The position numbers were made by a program, and so were the translations under genes. The notes beneath the pieces are model-generated. The model had not been told where the DNA came from. It worked only from the letters and a program-made list of their open reading frames with translations, and did no database searches. A stretch of DNA of 10,305 nucleotides from NCBI GenBank assembly GCA_028869395.1, contig JAGWSE010000235.1, forward strand, positions 1 through 10,305. Reading direction: 5' to 3'. Below, in pieces: positions 1 through 5,887 of the stretch; position 1 is the first letter of the stretch, and each line of letters opens with the position of its first letter. The DNA is from Alphaproteobacteria bacterium. GTDB lineage: Bacteria > Pseudomonadota > Alphaproteobacteria > Caulobacterales > Caulobacteraceae.

Positions 1-1
1 C

Positions 2-82
2 ACCATCCGGATCGCGCCGCCGCTGATCCTGACCGAGACCCAGGCCGATTGGATCGCCGAGCAGTTCGCGGCGGCGCTCTAG
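2..82 (+). CDS. C-terminal end of a class-III aminotransferase (partial)
   Basis: Only the last 26 codons and a TAG stop are inside the window; the gene enters from the left. The reading gives a tail beginning T-I-R-I-A-P-P-L-I-L-T, followed by a short helix rich in Ala and Gln. This IR(I/F)APPL pattern is typical of the C-terminus of PLP-dependent class-III aminotransferases such as acetylornithine or ornithine-oxo-acid transaminases, where it forms a late strand of the small domain. The substrate cannot be told from this stub. The stop codon lies one base from the stop of the convergent dehydrogenase gene, so the two transcripts meet tail to tail without a visible terminator. Assignment is by a short motif only. 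Confidence 0.6.
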   Translation, partial: TIRIAPPLILTETQADWIAEQFAAAL

Positions 83-83
83 G

Positions 84-2213
84 TCACTTCGGGCCGACCG
101 CGGTCTTAGCCCCGGCCGCCGGGACGGGCAGAGGCTCGCCCTTGGCCTGGCTGATCAGAAAGGCGCGCACGTCCTCCACGTCCTTCGGCGTCAGGAAGCG
201 CGAGAAACTGACCATGCCGTTGTGGGCGCGCACGCCCTGCAGCACCACCGAGTCGAAGTCGGCCGCGGTGGTGATCATGATCGAGCGCTTCAGGTCGGGC
301 AGCCAGGAGCCGCTGGCGTTGGCGCCGTGGCAGACCTGGCAGTTGTCGTTGAACACCACGTAGCCGTGCGCCTTGTCGCCCGTGGTGGTCACGCCGGTGA
401 GGTCGAGCGGCGGCGGCTGGATGATCTTGAACGGCGGCGCGGTGGCCTTGCCGCCCAGCTTGAACACCAGCAGCCGGCCGGGCAGGCGCGGCCGCTTTGG
501 CAGCAGAGAGGGCGCCGAGACCTGGCCGCCGCCGCCCGCGCCCACCATCAGCGCGACGTACTGCTGGCCGTTCAGCTGGTAGGTCATCGGCGGGGCGATC
601 ACGCCGTTGCCGGTGGCGTAGGACCAGAGCTGTTTGCCGGTCCGGGCGTCGTAGGCGTAGAACTGGCCTTCCGCCGCGCCCTGGAACACCAGCCCGCCGC
701 CGGTGGAGAGCACGCCGGCGTTCCAGAAATAGGGATGCTGCACGGTCCAGGCGGGCTTCTGGGTGACCGGGTTCCAGGCGATCAGCCAGCCCTTGATGTT
801 GGCCGCCAGCGCCTTGGCCTGGGCGGGCGTGGTGGGGCCGGCGTTGGCCAGCATGTTGACGCCCAGGTTCCAGCCGCCGGGCTTGTAGACGTAGTTCGGA
901 TCGGACTGGTAGGCGAAGGGCATCGACTGGGCGGGGATGTAAACCAGCCCGGTCTGCGGGTCGTAGGACATCGGGTGCCAGTTGTGGGCGCCCAGCGGCG
1001 CCGGCATCTGCAGGTCGACGTTGCTCTTGTAGCGGGCGTCGGGGTTCTCGATCGGACGGCCGGTGGTGATGTCGATCGCCTTGGCCCAGGTGACCGGCAC
1101 GAAGGGCTTGGCCGAGAGCAGCTTCCCGTTGGTGCGGTCGAGCACGTAGAAGAAGCCGTTCTTGGGCGCCTGCATCAGCACCTTGCGCGGCTTACCGTCG
1201 ATCGTCAGGTCCGCCAGGATCATCGGCTGGACGGCCGAATAGTCCCAGCTCTCGCCCGGGTTCACCTGGTAGTGCCAGACGTACTGGCCGGTGTCGGCGT
1301 TCACCGCGATGATCGAGGTGATGAAGAGGTTGTCGCCCTTGCCGCCCGAGCGGATCTGCTGGTTCCAGGGGGTGCCGTTGTCGGTGCCGAAGTAGATCAG
1401 GTTCAGCTGCGGATCGTAGACGATGGCGTCCCAGACCGTGCCGCCGCCGCCCACCAGCTTCCACTTGCCCTCGGGCCAGGTGGGGGCCGCCTTCTGCATC
1501 AGCACCTTGTCGGAGACGGCGCCGTCCGGTTTCCCGTCGGGATTGGGCACGGTGTAGAAGCGCCAGGCGAGCTTGCCGGTGGCGGCGTCGTAGGCCGAGA
1601 GGTAGCCGCGGCCGCCGTACTCGGCGCCGGACTCGCCGATCAGCACCTTGTCCTTCACGACACGCGGCGCCTGGGTGATGGTGAAGGGGCTCTTGGGATC
1701 GGCGACCTGGGCGGTCCAGACCACGTGGCCGTCCTTTGCGTCGAGCGCCACCAGCCGGTCGTCGAGGGTGCCGACGTAGACCTTGCCCTTCCACACCGCG
1801 ACGCCGCGGTTGACCACGTCGCAGCAGGCGTCGAAGCCCTTCTTGCCGTTGACCTTGGGATCATAGCTCCACAGGAGCTTGCCGGTGGCGGCGTCGAAGG
1901 CGAAGACCTTGGACCAGGCGGTGGTGGTGTAGAGCACGCCGTCCACCTCGAGCGGCGTCGCCTCCTGACCGCGATCGGTGTCGAACTGGGCGTACCAGGC
2001 GAGCCCCAGCTGGCCGACGTTCTGGGTGTTCACCTGGGTGAGCGGCGAGAAGCGCTGTTCGGAGTAGCCCTTGCCGTAGGAAGGCCAGTCGGCGTTGGTG
2101 TCGGCCGCGGCGATCCTCGCGCCGTCGACATTGCCCGCCTTCGGAGCCGGCTTCTGGCACGCCGCCAAAGTGGCGGCCAGGAGCAATGCCGCTCCGAGCT
2201 TGATGATCCGCAT
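84..2213 (-). CDS. PQQ- and haem-c-dependent alcohol dehydrogenase (type II quinohaemoprotein), putative lipoprotein
   Basis: The protein has 709 residues, normal for quinohaemoprotein alcohol dehydrogenases, which oxidise alcohols in the periplasm and pass electrons to cytochromes or the membrane chain. An eight-bladed PQQ propeller fills about residues 40-590, with repeated W-docking-type blade endings such as DAATGKLLW. The adjacent cysteine pair that stacks on PQQ is C130-C131. The expected Ca2+ ligands are E198, N279 and D324, D324 (in GESWDYS) being the catalytic base; K351 fits the conserved PQQ-contacting lysine. A cytochrome c domain follows, with CQVCH at 625-629 and a likely axial Met667. 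The N-terminus (basic start, hydrophobic stretch, then L-A-A-C with Cys19) fits a signal-peptidase-II lipobox, so membrane anchoring is inferred. The ATG follows a strong GGGGAGGG ribosome site. The gene lies 41 bases behind mnmH on the same strand and may be cotranscribed. No PQQ synthesis or partner cytochrome gene is in the window, and the substrate is unknown. Confidence 0.93.
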   Translation of the reverse strand: MRIIKLGAALLLAATLAACQKPAPKAGNVDGARIAAADTNADWPSYGKGYSEQRFSPLTQVNTQNVGQLGLAWYAQFDTDRGQEATPLEVDGVLYTTTAWSKVFAFDAATGKLLWSYDPKVNGKKGFDACCDVVNRGVAVWKGKVYVGTLDDRLVALDAKDGHVVWTAQVADPKSPFTITQAPRVVKDKVLIGESGAEYGGRGYLSAYDAATGKLAWRFYTVPNPDGKPDGAVSDKVLMQKAAPTWPEGKWKLVGGGGTVWDAIVYDPQLNLIYFGTDNGTPWNQQIRSGGKGDNLFITSIIAVNADTGQYVWHYQVNPGESWDYSAVQPMILADLTIDGKPRKVLMQAPKNGFFYVLDRTNGKLLSAKPFVPVTWAKAIDITTGRPIENPDARYKSNVDLQMPAPLGAHNWHPMSYDPQTGLVYIPAQSMPFAYQSDPNYVYKPGGWNLGVNMLANAGPTTPAQAKALAANIKGWLIAWNPVTQKPAWTVQHPYFWNAGVLSTGGGLVFQGAAEGQFYAYDARTGKQLWSYATGNGVIAPPMTYQLNGQQYVALMVGAGGGGQVSAPSLLPKRPRLPGRLLVFKLGGKATAPPFKIIQPPPLDLTGVTTTGDKAHGYVVFNDNCQVCHGANASGSWLPDLKRSIMITTAADFDSVVLQGVRAHNGMVSFSRFLTPKDVEDVRAFLISQAKGEPLPVPAAGAKTAVGPK

Positions 2214-2215
2214 GA

Positions 2216-2223
2216 CGCCCTCC
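2216..2223 (-). promoter_or_regulatory. Strong ribosome binding site of the PQQ dehydrogenase
   Basis: On the minus strand the run GGGGAGGG ends a few bases before the ATG at 2213. It fixes that start and lets the gene be translated independently of mnmH upstream. A short inverted repeat (GGCCC, 8-base loop, GGGCC) at 2226-2243 sits just before it in the mnmH-dehydrogenase gap. Confidence 0.6.
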
Positions 2224-2254
2224 CCGGCCCTTGGAACTGGGCCTTGGGCGAGAG

Positions 2255-3352
2255 TTATGCGCGGACCGCGGCGCGCGGCAAGCGCTCCGCAGCGTCAACC
2301 AGCAGCGACGATATCTGCGCGGCGGCCTGCTGGAGGCCCGCCGGGTCCAGGCGGTCCAGGGCGATCGCGCCCAGCTGCGGCCGCTCGTCCCGGCGCGAGG
2401 AACGCCGGTAGGCGGGGTCGTAGTGCAGCTCCATGAGCGCGGCGGCGAGCGCCTCGAAGGCGCCGGCGGCGGCGAGCGCACGCCATTCGGCCAGCCGCTT
2501 GGCCCCCGGACGATCGGGCACGCGGGCCAGGATGTCGTCCAGCGCCGCCGGATCCTCGGTGATCTCGCGATAGGCGGAGACGAGGTAGCGGGCGCGGGCC
2601 TCGAGCGGCGCGGAGAGGGTGATGCGTGGGGCGGCCTCCATCAGCCGCCAGAGCGCCGGCGGGATCATCCGCTCGCCGATCTTGCTGGATTCGGACTCGA
2701 CGAGGACCGGCCGGGCCGGGTCGAGCGCCTGGAGGGCTGAGAGCAGGCGGCTCTCGAACATCTTCTGGCTGGGTTGCGCCGCGCCCGGGATCGCGCCGAA
2801 CAGCGAGCCGCGGTGGGCGGCGAGGCCCTCAAGGTCGAGCGTCTGCACGCCCAGGCCGGCGACGAGGCCGAGCAGTTCGGTCTTGGCGCAGCCGGTCGGG
2901 CTTTCCAGCAGCACGAGGCGGTGCGGCGCCTCGGCGTCGTAGAGCGCCGCGGAGACGTGCCGTCGGTAGGTCTTGTAGCCGCCCTTGAGCAGACCCGTGC
3001 GCCAGCCGACCTGGGACAGGATGGTGGCCATGGCGTGCGAGCGCTGGCCACCGCGCCAGCAGTAGATCAGCGGACGGAAGGCGCCGTCCTTTTCGGCGAG
3101 CGCGGTTTCCAGGTGCCGGGCGACGTTGCGGGCGATCAGGGCCGCGCCGATCCGGCGGGCGCGGAAGCGGCTCTCCTGCACGTAGATCGTGCCCACCTCG
3201 GCGCGCTCGGCGTCGGAGAGCACCGGCAGGTTCACCGCGCCCGGGACATGGTCCTCCGCGAACTCGGCGGGGCTGCGCACGTCGATGACCATGTCGAAGC
3301 CGGCCAGCGCCGCCGCCTCCGCGGTTTCGATCACCTCTACGTCCACCTGCAC
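2255..3352 (-). CDS. mnmH: tRNA 2-selenouridine synthase (MnmH/SelU)
   Basis: MnmH replaces the sulfur of 2-thiouridine at the tRNA wobble position (Lys, Glu and Gln tRNAs) with selenium, using selenophosphate and passing through a geranylated intermediate. The 365-residue length is normal. A rhodanese domain spans about residues 5-135 and contains the hallmark C-W-R-G-G-x-R-S at 98-105, C98 being the catalytic cysteine. A P-loop domain follows from about 145. Its loop reads S-P-T-G-C-A-K-T (151-158), which departs from GxxxxGKT: the first Gly is Ser and the Gly before Lys is Ala. The frame stays open far upstream, but homology begins here. I chose the GTG at 3352 because GAAGG lies five bases ahead and no in-frame ATG is nearby. 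A second GTG two codons later is possible. selD diverges 36 bases away, giving the enzyme its substrate supply. Confidence 0.93.
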   Translation of the reverse strand: MQVDVEVIETAEAAALAGFDMVIDVRSPAEFAEDHVPGAVNLPVLSDAERAEVGTIYVQESRFRARRIGAALIARNVARHLETALAEKDGAFRPLIYCWRGGQRSHAMATILSQVGWRTGLLKGGYKTYRRHVSAALYDAEAPHRLVLLESPTGCAKTELLGLVAGLGVQTLDLEGLAAHRGSLFGAIPGAAQPSQKMFESRLLSALQALDPARPVLVESESSKIGERMIPPALWRLMEAAPRITLSAPLEARARYLVSAYREITEDPAALDDILARVPDRPGAKRLAEWRALAAAGAFEALAAALMELHYDPAYRRSSRRDERPQLGAIALDRLDPAGLQQAAAQISSLLVDAAERLPRAAVRA

Positions 3353-3388
3353 GTCGCCCTTCGCATCGCCGGTCCTTATACTGGACCC
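3353..3388. promoter_or_regulatory. Divergent mnmH-selD promoter region; selD probably leaderless
   Basis: These 36 bases must hold much of the promoters for both genes. The only AT-rich element is CTTATACT (3375-3382). On the plus strand TATACT (3377-3382) is close to a sigma-70 -10 box, and its spacing would start the transcript at about the A of the selD ATG (3389). No Shine-Dalgarno sequence precedes selD, so a leaderless mRNA is likely. On the minus strand the same element reads TATAAG, about 23 bases before the mnmH GTG, which does have a ribosome site. The -35 elements are weak in both directions. Seen: the box and spacing; inferred: its use. Confidence 0.45.
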
Positions 3389-4459
3389 ATGACCCCGCTC
3401 GACCAAAGTCCGGCCCTTGAGCCGCTTCGTCTCACCTCGCTCGCCCACGGCGGCGGCTGCGGCTGCAAGATCGCGCCGGCGGTGCTGCAGGACATCCTGA
3501 AGGATATGCCGGCGGCGGCGGCGTTTCCCAACCTGCTGGTGGGCACGGAGACCTCCGACGACGCCGCGGTCTGGCGGCTGAACGAGACGCAGGCGCTGGT
3601 CGCCACCACGGACTTCTTCATGCCGGTGGTCGACGATCCCTTCGACTTCGGCCGGATCGCGGCCACCAATGCGCTGTCCGACGTCTACGCCATGGGAGCC
3701 ACGCCGATCCTGGCGCTGGCCATCGTCGGGATGCCGATCGGCAAGCTGCCGGTGGAGACCATCGGCCGTATCCTGGCCGGCGGGGCGTCGGTCTGCGCCA
3801 CCGCCGGCGTGCCGGTGGCGGGCGGCCACTCGATCGATTCCGTGGAGCCGATCTATGGCCTCGTCGCGCTGGGCCTGGTGCATCCGGAGCGGGTGATGAC
3901 CAACCGCGGCGCCAGGGTGGGCGACGTCCTGATCCTGACCAAGCCGCTTGGGGTCGGGATCTTCAGCGCCGCCTTCAAACAGGAGCGGCTCGATCCGGCC
4001 GGCTATGAGGCCATGGTGGCGACGACCACCCAGCTGAACGCCGTGGGCCCGAAGGTGGCGGAGACGGCGGGCGTGCACGCCATGACCGACGTGACCGGCT
4101 TCGGCCTGCTGGGCCACGCGCTCGAGATGGCCCGCGGCTCCGGCCTGACGGTGGAGATCTCGGTCTCGGCCGCGCCGCTGTTGGCCGGGGTGGAGGCGAT
4201 GGCCCAGGCGGGCGTGCGGACGGGGGCCTCGGGCCGCAACTGGGCGAGTTATGGCGCGGCAGTGGACGGGGCGGAGGCCCTGCCCGACTGGCGGCGCGAC
4301 CTGCTGTGCGATCCGCAGACCAGCGGCGGGCTGCTGATCGCCGCGGAACCCGCGGCCGCCGGGGCGGTGCTGGCGCTGGTCCGCGCGCAAGGCTTCGCCC
4401 AGGCCGCGGTCGTGGGCCGCGTGGCCGCCGGGCCCCCCAGGGTCGCCGTCGTCGATTGA
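3389..4459 (+). CDS. selD: Selenide, water dikinase (selenophosphate synthetase)
   Basis: SelD makes selenophosphate from selenide and ATP in the cytoplasm; this is the selenium donor for MnmH and, where present, for selenocysteine synthesis. The 356-residue length matches the family (E. coli about 347). The flexible N-terminal loop carries H-G-G-G-C-G-C-K-I at 20-28, giving the essential Cys24 and Lys27, equivalent to E. coli C17 and K20. The critical residue is encoded by TGC, so this is the cysteine form and not a selenoprotein. Metal and ATP-binding motifs follow: TSDDAAV (55-61), TTDFFMP (73-79), NALSDVYAMG (94-103) and GGHSID (145-150). The ATG at 3389 gives a leader of ordinary length before the loop. 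No selA, selB or selC is visible, so within this window the only selenium user is mnmH, which diverges from it. Confidence 0.97.
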   Translation: MTPLDQSPALEPLRLTSLAHGGGCGCKIAPAVLQDILKDMPAAAAFPNLLVGTETSDDAAVWRLNETQALVATTDFFMPVVDDPFDFGRIAATNALSDVYAMGATPILALAIVGMPIGKLPVETIGRILAGGASVCATAGVPVAGGHSIDSVEPIYGLVALGLVHPERVMTNRGARVGDVLILTKPLGVGIFSAAFKQERLDPAGYEAMVATTTQLNAVGPKVAETAGVHAMTDVTGFGLLGHALEMARGSGLTVEISVSAAPLLAGVEAMAQAGVRTGASGRNWASYGAAVDGAEALPDWRRDLLCDPQTSGGLLIAAEPAAAGAVLALVRAQGFAQAAVVGRVAAGPPRVAVVD

Positions 4460-4490
4460 ACCTTTGGAATTGAAAGGGGTTCTGCTCCCC
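4456..4490 (+). terminator. Pair of overlapping hairpins after selD (possible terminator or attenuator)
   Basis: The selD stop region can form a stem from GAACCTTT (4458-4465) and AAAGGGGTTC (4473-4482), eight pairs with a two-base bulge and a seven-base loop. The GGGG (4476-4479) of that stem can instead pair with CCCC (4487-4490). The two structures exclude each other. There is no U-run, so classic intrinsic termination is not shown. It may only mark the boundary between selD and the next gene. Confidence 0.25.
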
Positions 4491-4522
4491 GTCGGCGGAC
4501 GAGGAGAAGGACGAGGCGGTCG

Positions 4523-5137
4523 ATGCGCAGGCTTTCCGGCGCGCTCGCGGGGGCGTTTCTGGCCGCAGCCGCCTGCGCGGCCCGCGCGGGTCCCCTCGCG
4601 CCGGGCCAAAGCGAGGGCCTGGGCCTCTTGCCGAGGGCCGTTCCCGGCGAGCTGAAGAAGGCCGAGGCCGATCCCTACGCCCTGCCGCCCGCGCCGGTCT
4701 GCGCGTCGATCGACCATGAGCTCGGCGCGCTGGAGAAGGTGCTGGGGCCCGACGTCGACGCGGTGCAGCCGAAGTCCAACAAGGCGGTGCAGCTGATCGG
4801 GGGCGCGGTGCGCAGCGCCATCCCCTATCGCGGCTGGATCCGCAAGATCACCGGCGCCGAGCATGCCGACCACGAGCGGGACAAGGCGATGCTGGCGGGC
4901 TGGGAGCGGCGCGGCTACCTGAAGGGGCTGGCGCGCCAGAAGCGCTGCCTGTTGCGCCGCGGCGCGGTCGTCACCGCCGCCGAGCAGGGCGTTCCCGCCT
5001 CCGCCGAGGCGCCCGCCGGGGATGACCCCGCCGGCCCGCCGCAGGTGCTGCCGCCGGCCGTACCGGCGGACGCCGCCGAGCCGGCCCCGCCGCGCTACGA
5101 GCCTGATGAGGACGCGGCGCCGCCGCCCGGCGGGTAA
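4523..5137 (+). CDS. Uncharacterised secreted protein, first of a paralogous pair
   Basis: I do not recognise the family. The 204-residue protein starts with a Sec-type signal (M-R-R, hydrophobic Ala-rich stretch, probable cut near A-R-A at 20-22); C18 follows only alanines, so a lipobox is weak. The mature core (about 25-145) shares with its downstream neighbour the motifs EGLGL, DPYALP (50-55), GPDVDA (76-81), QPK (82-84), an I-P-Y-x-G-x-I-R stretch (100-107) and AGWERRG (125-131). Two cysteines, C60 and C142, sit at equivalent places in both proteins and would suit a disulfide in the periplasm. The tail from about 155 is Pro/Ala-rich, acidic and probably disordered. A GAGG ribosome site lies six bases before the ATG. 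It is 63 bases behind selD on the same strand, but a link with selenium metabolism is not implied by its sequence. Coding confidence is high because the paralogue keeps the same frame and motifs. Confidence 0.85.
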   Translation: MRRLSGALAGAFLAAAACAARAGPLAPGQSEGLGLLPRAVPGELKKAEADPYALPPAPVCASIDHELGALEKVLGPDVDAVQPKSNKAVQLIGGAVRSAIPYRGWIRKITGAEHADHERDKAMLAGWERRGYLKGLARQKRCLLRRGAVVTAAEQGVPASAEAPAGDDPAGPPQVLPPAVPADAAEPAPPRYEPDEDAAPPPGG

Positions 5138-5177
5138 GGCCAAAGCCCGCTCCGCCTCCGTCCGCCGCCGGATAGGT

Positions 5178-5200
5178 TTGGCGCGGCCCCGCGCGACAAT
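5178..5200 (+). promoter_or_regulatory. Weak promoter candidate before the second paralogue
   Basis: In the 86-base gap between the two paralogous genes, TTGGCG (5178-5183) is followed after 11 bases by GACAAT (5195-5200). The first element resembles the Caulobacter -35 TTGACG; the -10 match is partial and the spacing slightly short. It would start transcription just ahead of the AAGGAG ribosome site at about 5210. Cotranscription with the first paralogue is an equally good alternative. Confidence 0.25.
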
Positions 5201-5223
5201 CGCCGCCAAAAGGAGCGACGCCG

Positions 5224-5775
5224 ATGCTGCGCGCGAAGACGGCGGCCCTGGCGGTCGCCGCGGCGATCCCGATGGGCGGCGCCGCCTGGGGCCAGACCGT
5301 CCACCCTGGCGAGGAAGTGGGCCTGGGCGTGACCGGCCCGCAGGTGCCGCAACTCCTGAAGGACGCGCGCCACGACCCCTATGCGCTGCCGCAGCCGCTG
5401 GAGTGCGCGGCGCTCAGCGACCAGATCGCGGCCCTGGACAAGATGTTCGGGCCCGACCTCGACGCGCCGCAGCCGAAGGAGACGGGCGGCGTCAACCCGA
5501 TGGGGGCGATCCGGGACCTGCTGCCCTATGGCGGCGTGATCCGGTTCTTCACGCGCGCCGGCCACCAGGAGCATGCGCTGCTCAACGCCTCCCTGGCCGG
5601 CTGGGAGCGCCGGGGGTTCCTGAAGGCGATCGCCCGGCAGATGAAGTGCCCCGGGTTCGAGCCTCTGGAGCTTCCCGCCGTCGAAGCCACGGGCGAGCCG
5701 GCGCCGACCTCCGGCGCCACGCAACCGCCGGCCGCCGCGCCTCTGGAGGCGGTCGCCCCGGCCCCGCCGCGTTAA
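5224..5775 (+). CDS. Uncharacterised secreted protein, second of the paralogous pair
   Basis: This 183-residue protein is a diverged copy of the gene just upstream; over the last 40 core residues (103-142 of each protein) I count 22 identities. It has a Sec-type signal (M-L-R-A-K, hydrophobic stretch to about residue 22, likely cut after A-W-G before Q24). The core repeats the family marks: VGLGV (32-36), DPYALP (51-56), GPDLDAPQPK (76-85), the LPYGGVIR stretch (100-107) and AGWERRG (125-131), with cysteines C61 and C142 matching C60 and C142 of the neighbour. The Pro/Ala-rich tail is shorter and less acidic. AAGGAG lies eight bases before the ATG. The identical core and differing tails suggest duplication followed by specialisation. 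The location is inferred to be periplasmic; no enzymatic motif is visible, so a structural or binding role is possible but unproven. Confidence 0.87.
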   Translation: MLRAKTAALAVAAAIPMGGAAWGQTVHPGEEVGLGVTGPQVPQLLKDARHDPYALPQPLECAALSDQIAALDKMFGPDLDAPQPKETGGVNPMGAIRDLLPYGGVIRFFTRAGHQEHALLNASLAGWERRGFLKAIARQMKCPGFEPLELPAVEATGEPAPTSGATQPPAAAPLEAVAPAPPR

Positions 5776-5887
5776 CCCCCGACTCAGGCTTCCGAAACCC
5801 CGCCTTTACCGCTCCCCTGTATCAAATCGCGACAACAGCGAGCCGCGTCCGCACACGAGACCGGCCGATAAGGTGGGTGTTTTCGCG
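5776..5887 (+). promoter_or_regulatory. tacA upstream region with a GANTC (CcrM) site
   Basis: This 112-base gap should hold the tacA promoter. It contains GACTC at 5781-5785, a match to GANTC, the sequence methylated by CcrM in Caulobacter and read by GcrA. A weak -35/-10 candidate is TTTACC (5805-5810) followed by ATCAAATC (5821-5828), which agrees only with the 3' half of the Caulobacter -10 GCTANAWC. A purine-rich AAGGTGG (5870-5876) precedes the tacA ATG. There is a lone TTAA (5772-5775) but no paired CtrA box. Confidence 0.35.

Noticed and set aside
2226..2243. GGCCC/GGGCC inverted repeat as an intrinsic terminator between mnmH and the dehydrogenase
   Set aside because: The stem is only five pairs with an eight-base loop and no U-run; such repeats are expected by chance at this GC.
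222..2411. 729-codon plus-strand frame across the PQQ dehydrogenase
   Set aside because: It is a shadow of the real gene: no motifs, Val/Gly/Arg/His-biased composition, while the minus strand has every PQQ and haem motif.
3389..4459. selD as a selenoprotein
   Set aside because: The active-site residue is encoded by TGC in HGGGCGCK, and there is no in-frame TGA before the stop.
3353..5209. Long minus-strand extension giving a 984-codon frame upstream of mnmH
   Set aside because: It lies antisense to selD and the first paralogue, is Arg/Gly/His-rich low-complexity sequence, and is explained by high GC. MnmH homology starts near 3350.
5873..5887. GTG at 5873 as the tacA start
   Set aside because: The extra M-G-V-F-A precedes the receiver fold without homology, no ribosome site lies before it, and AAGGTGG fits the ATG at 5888 better.
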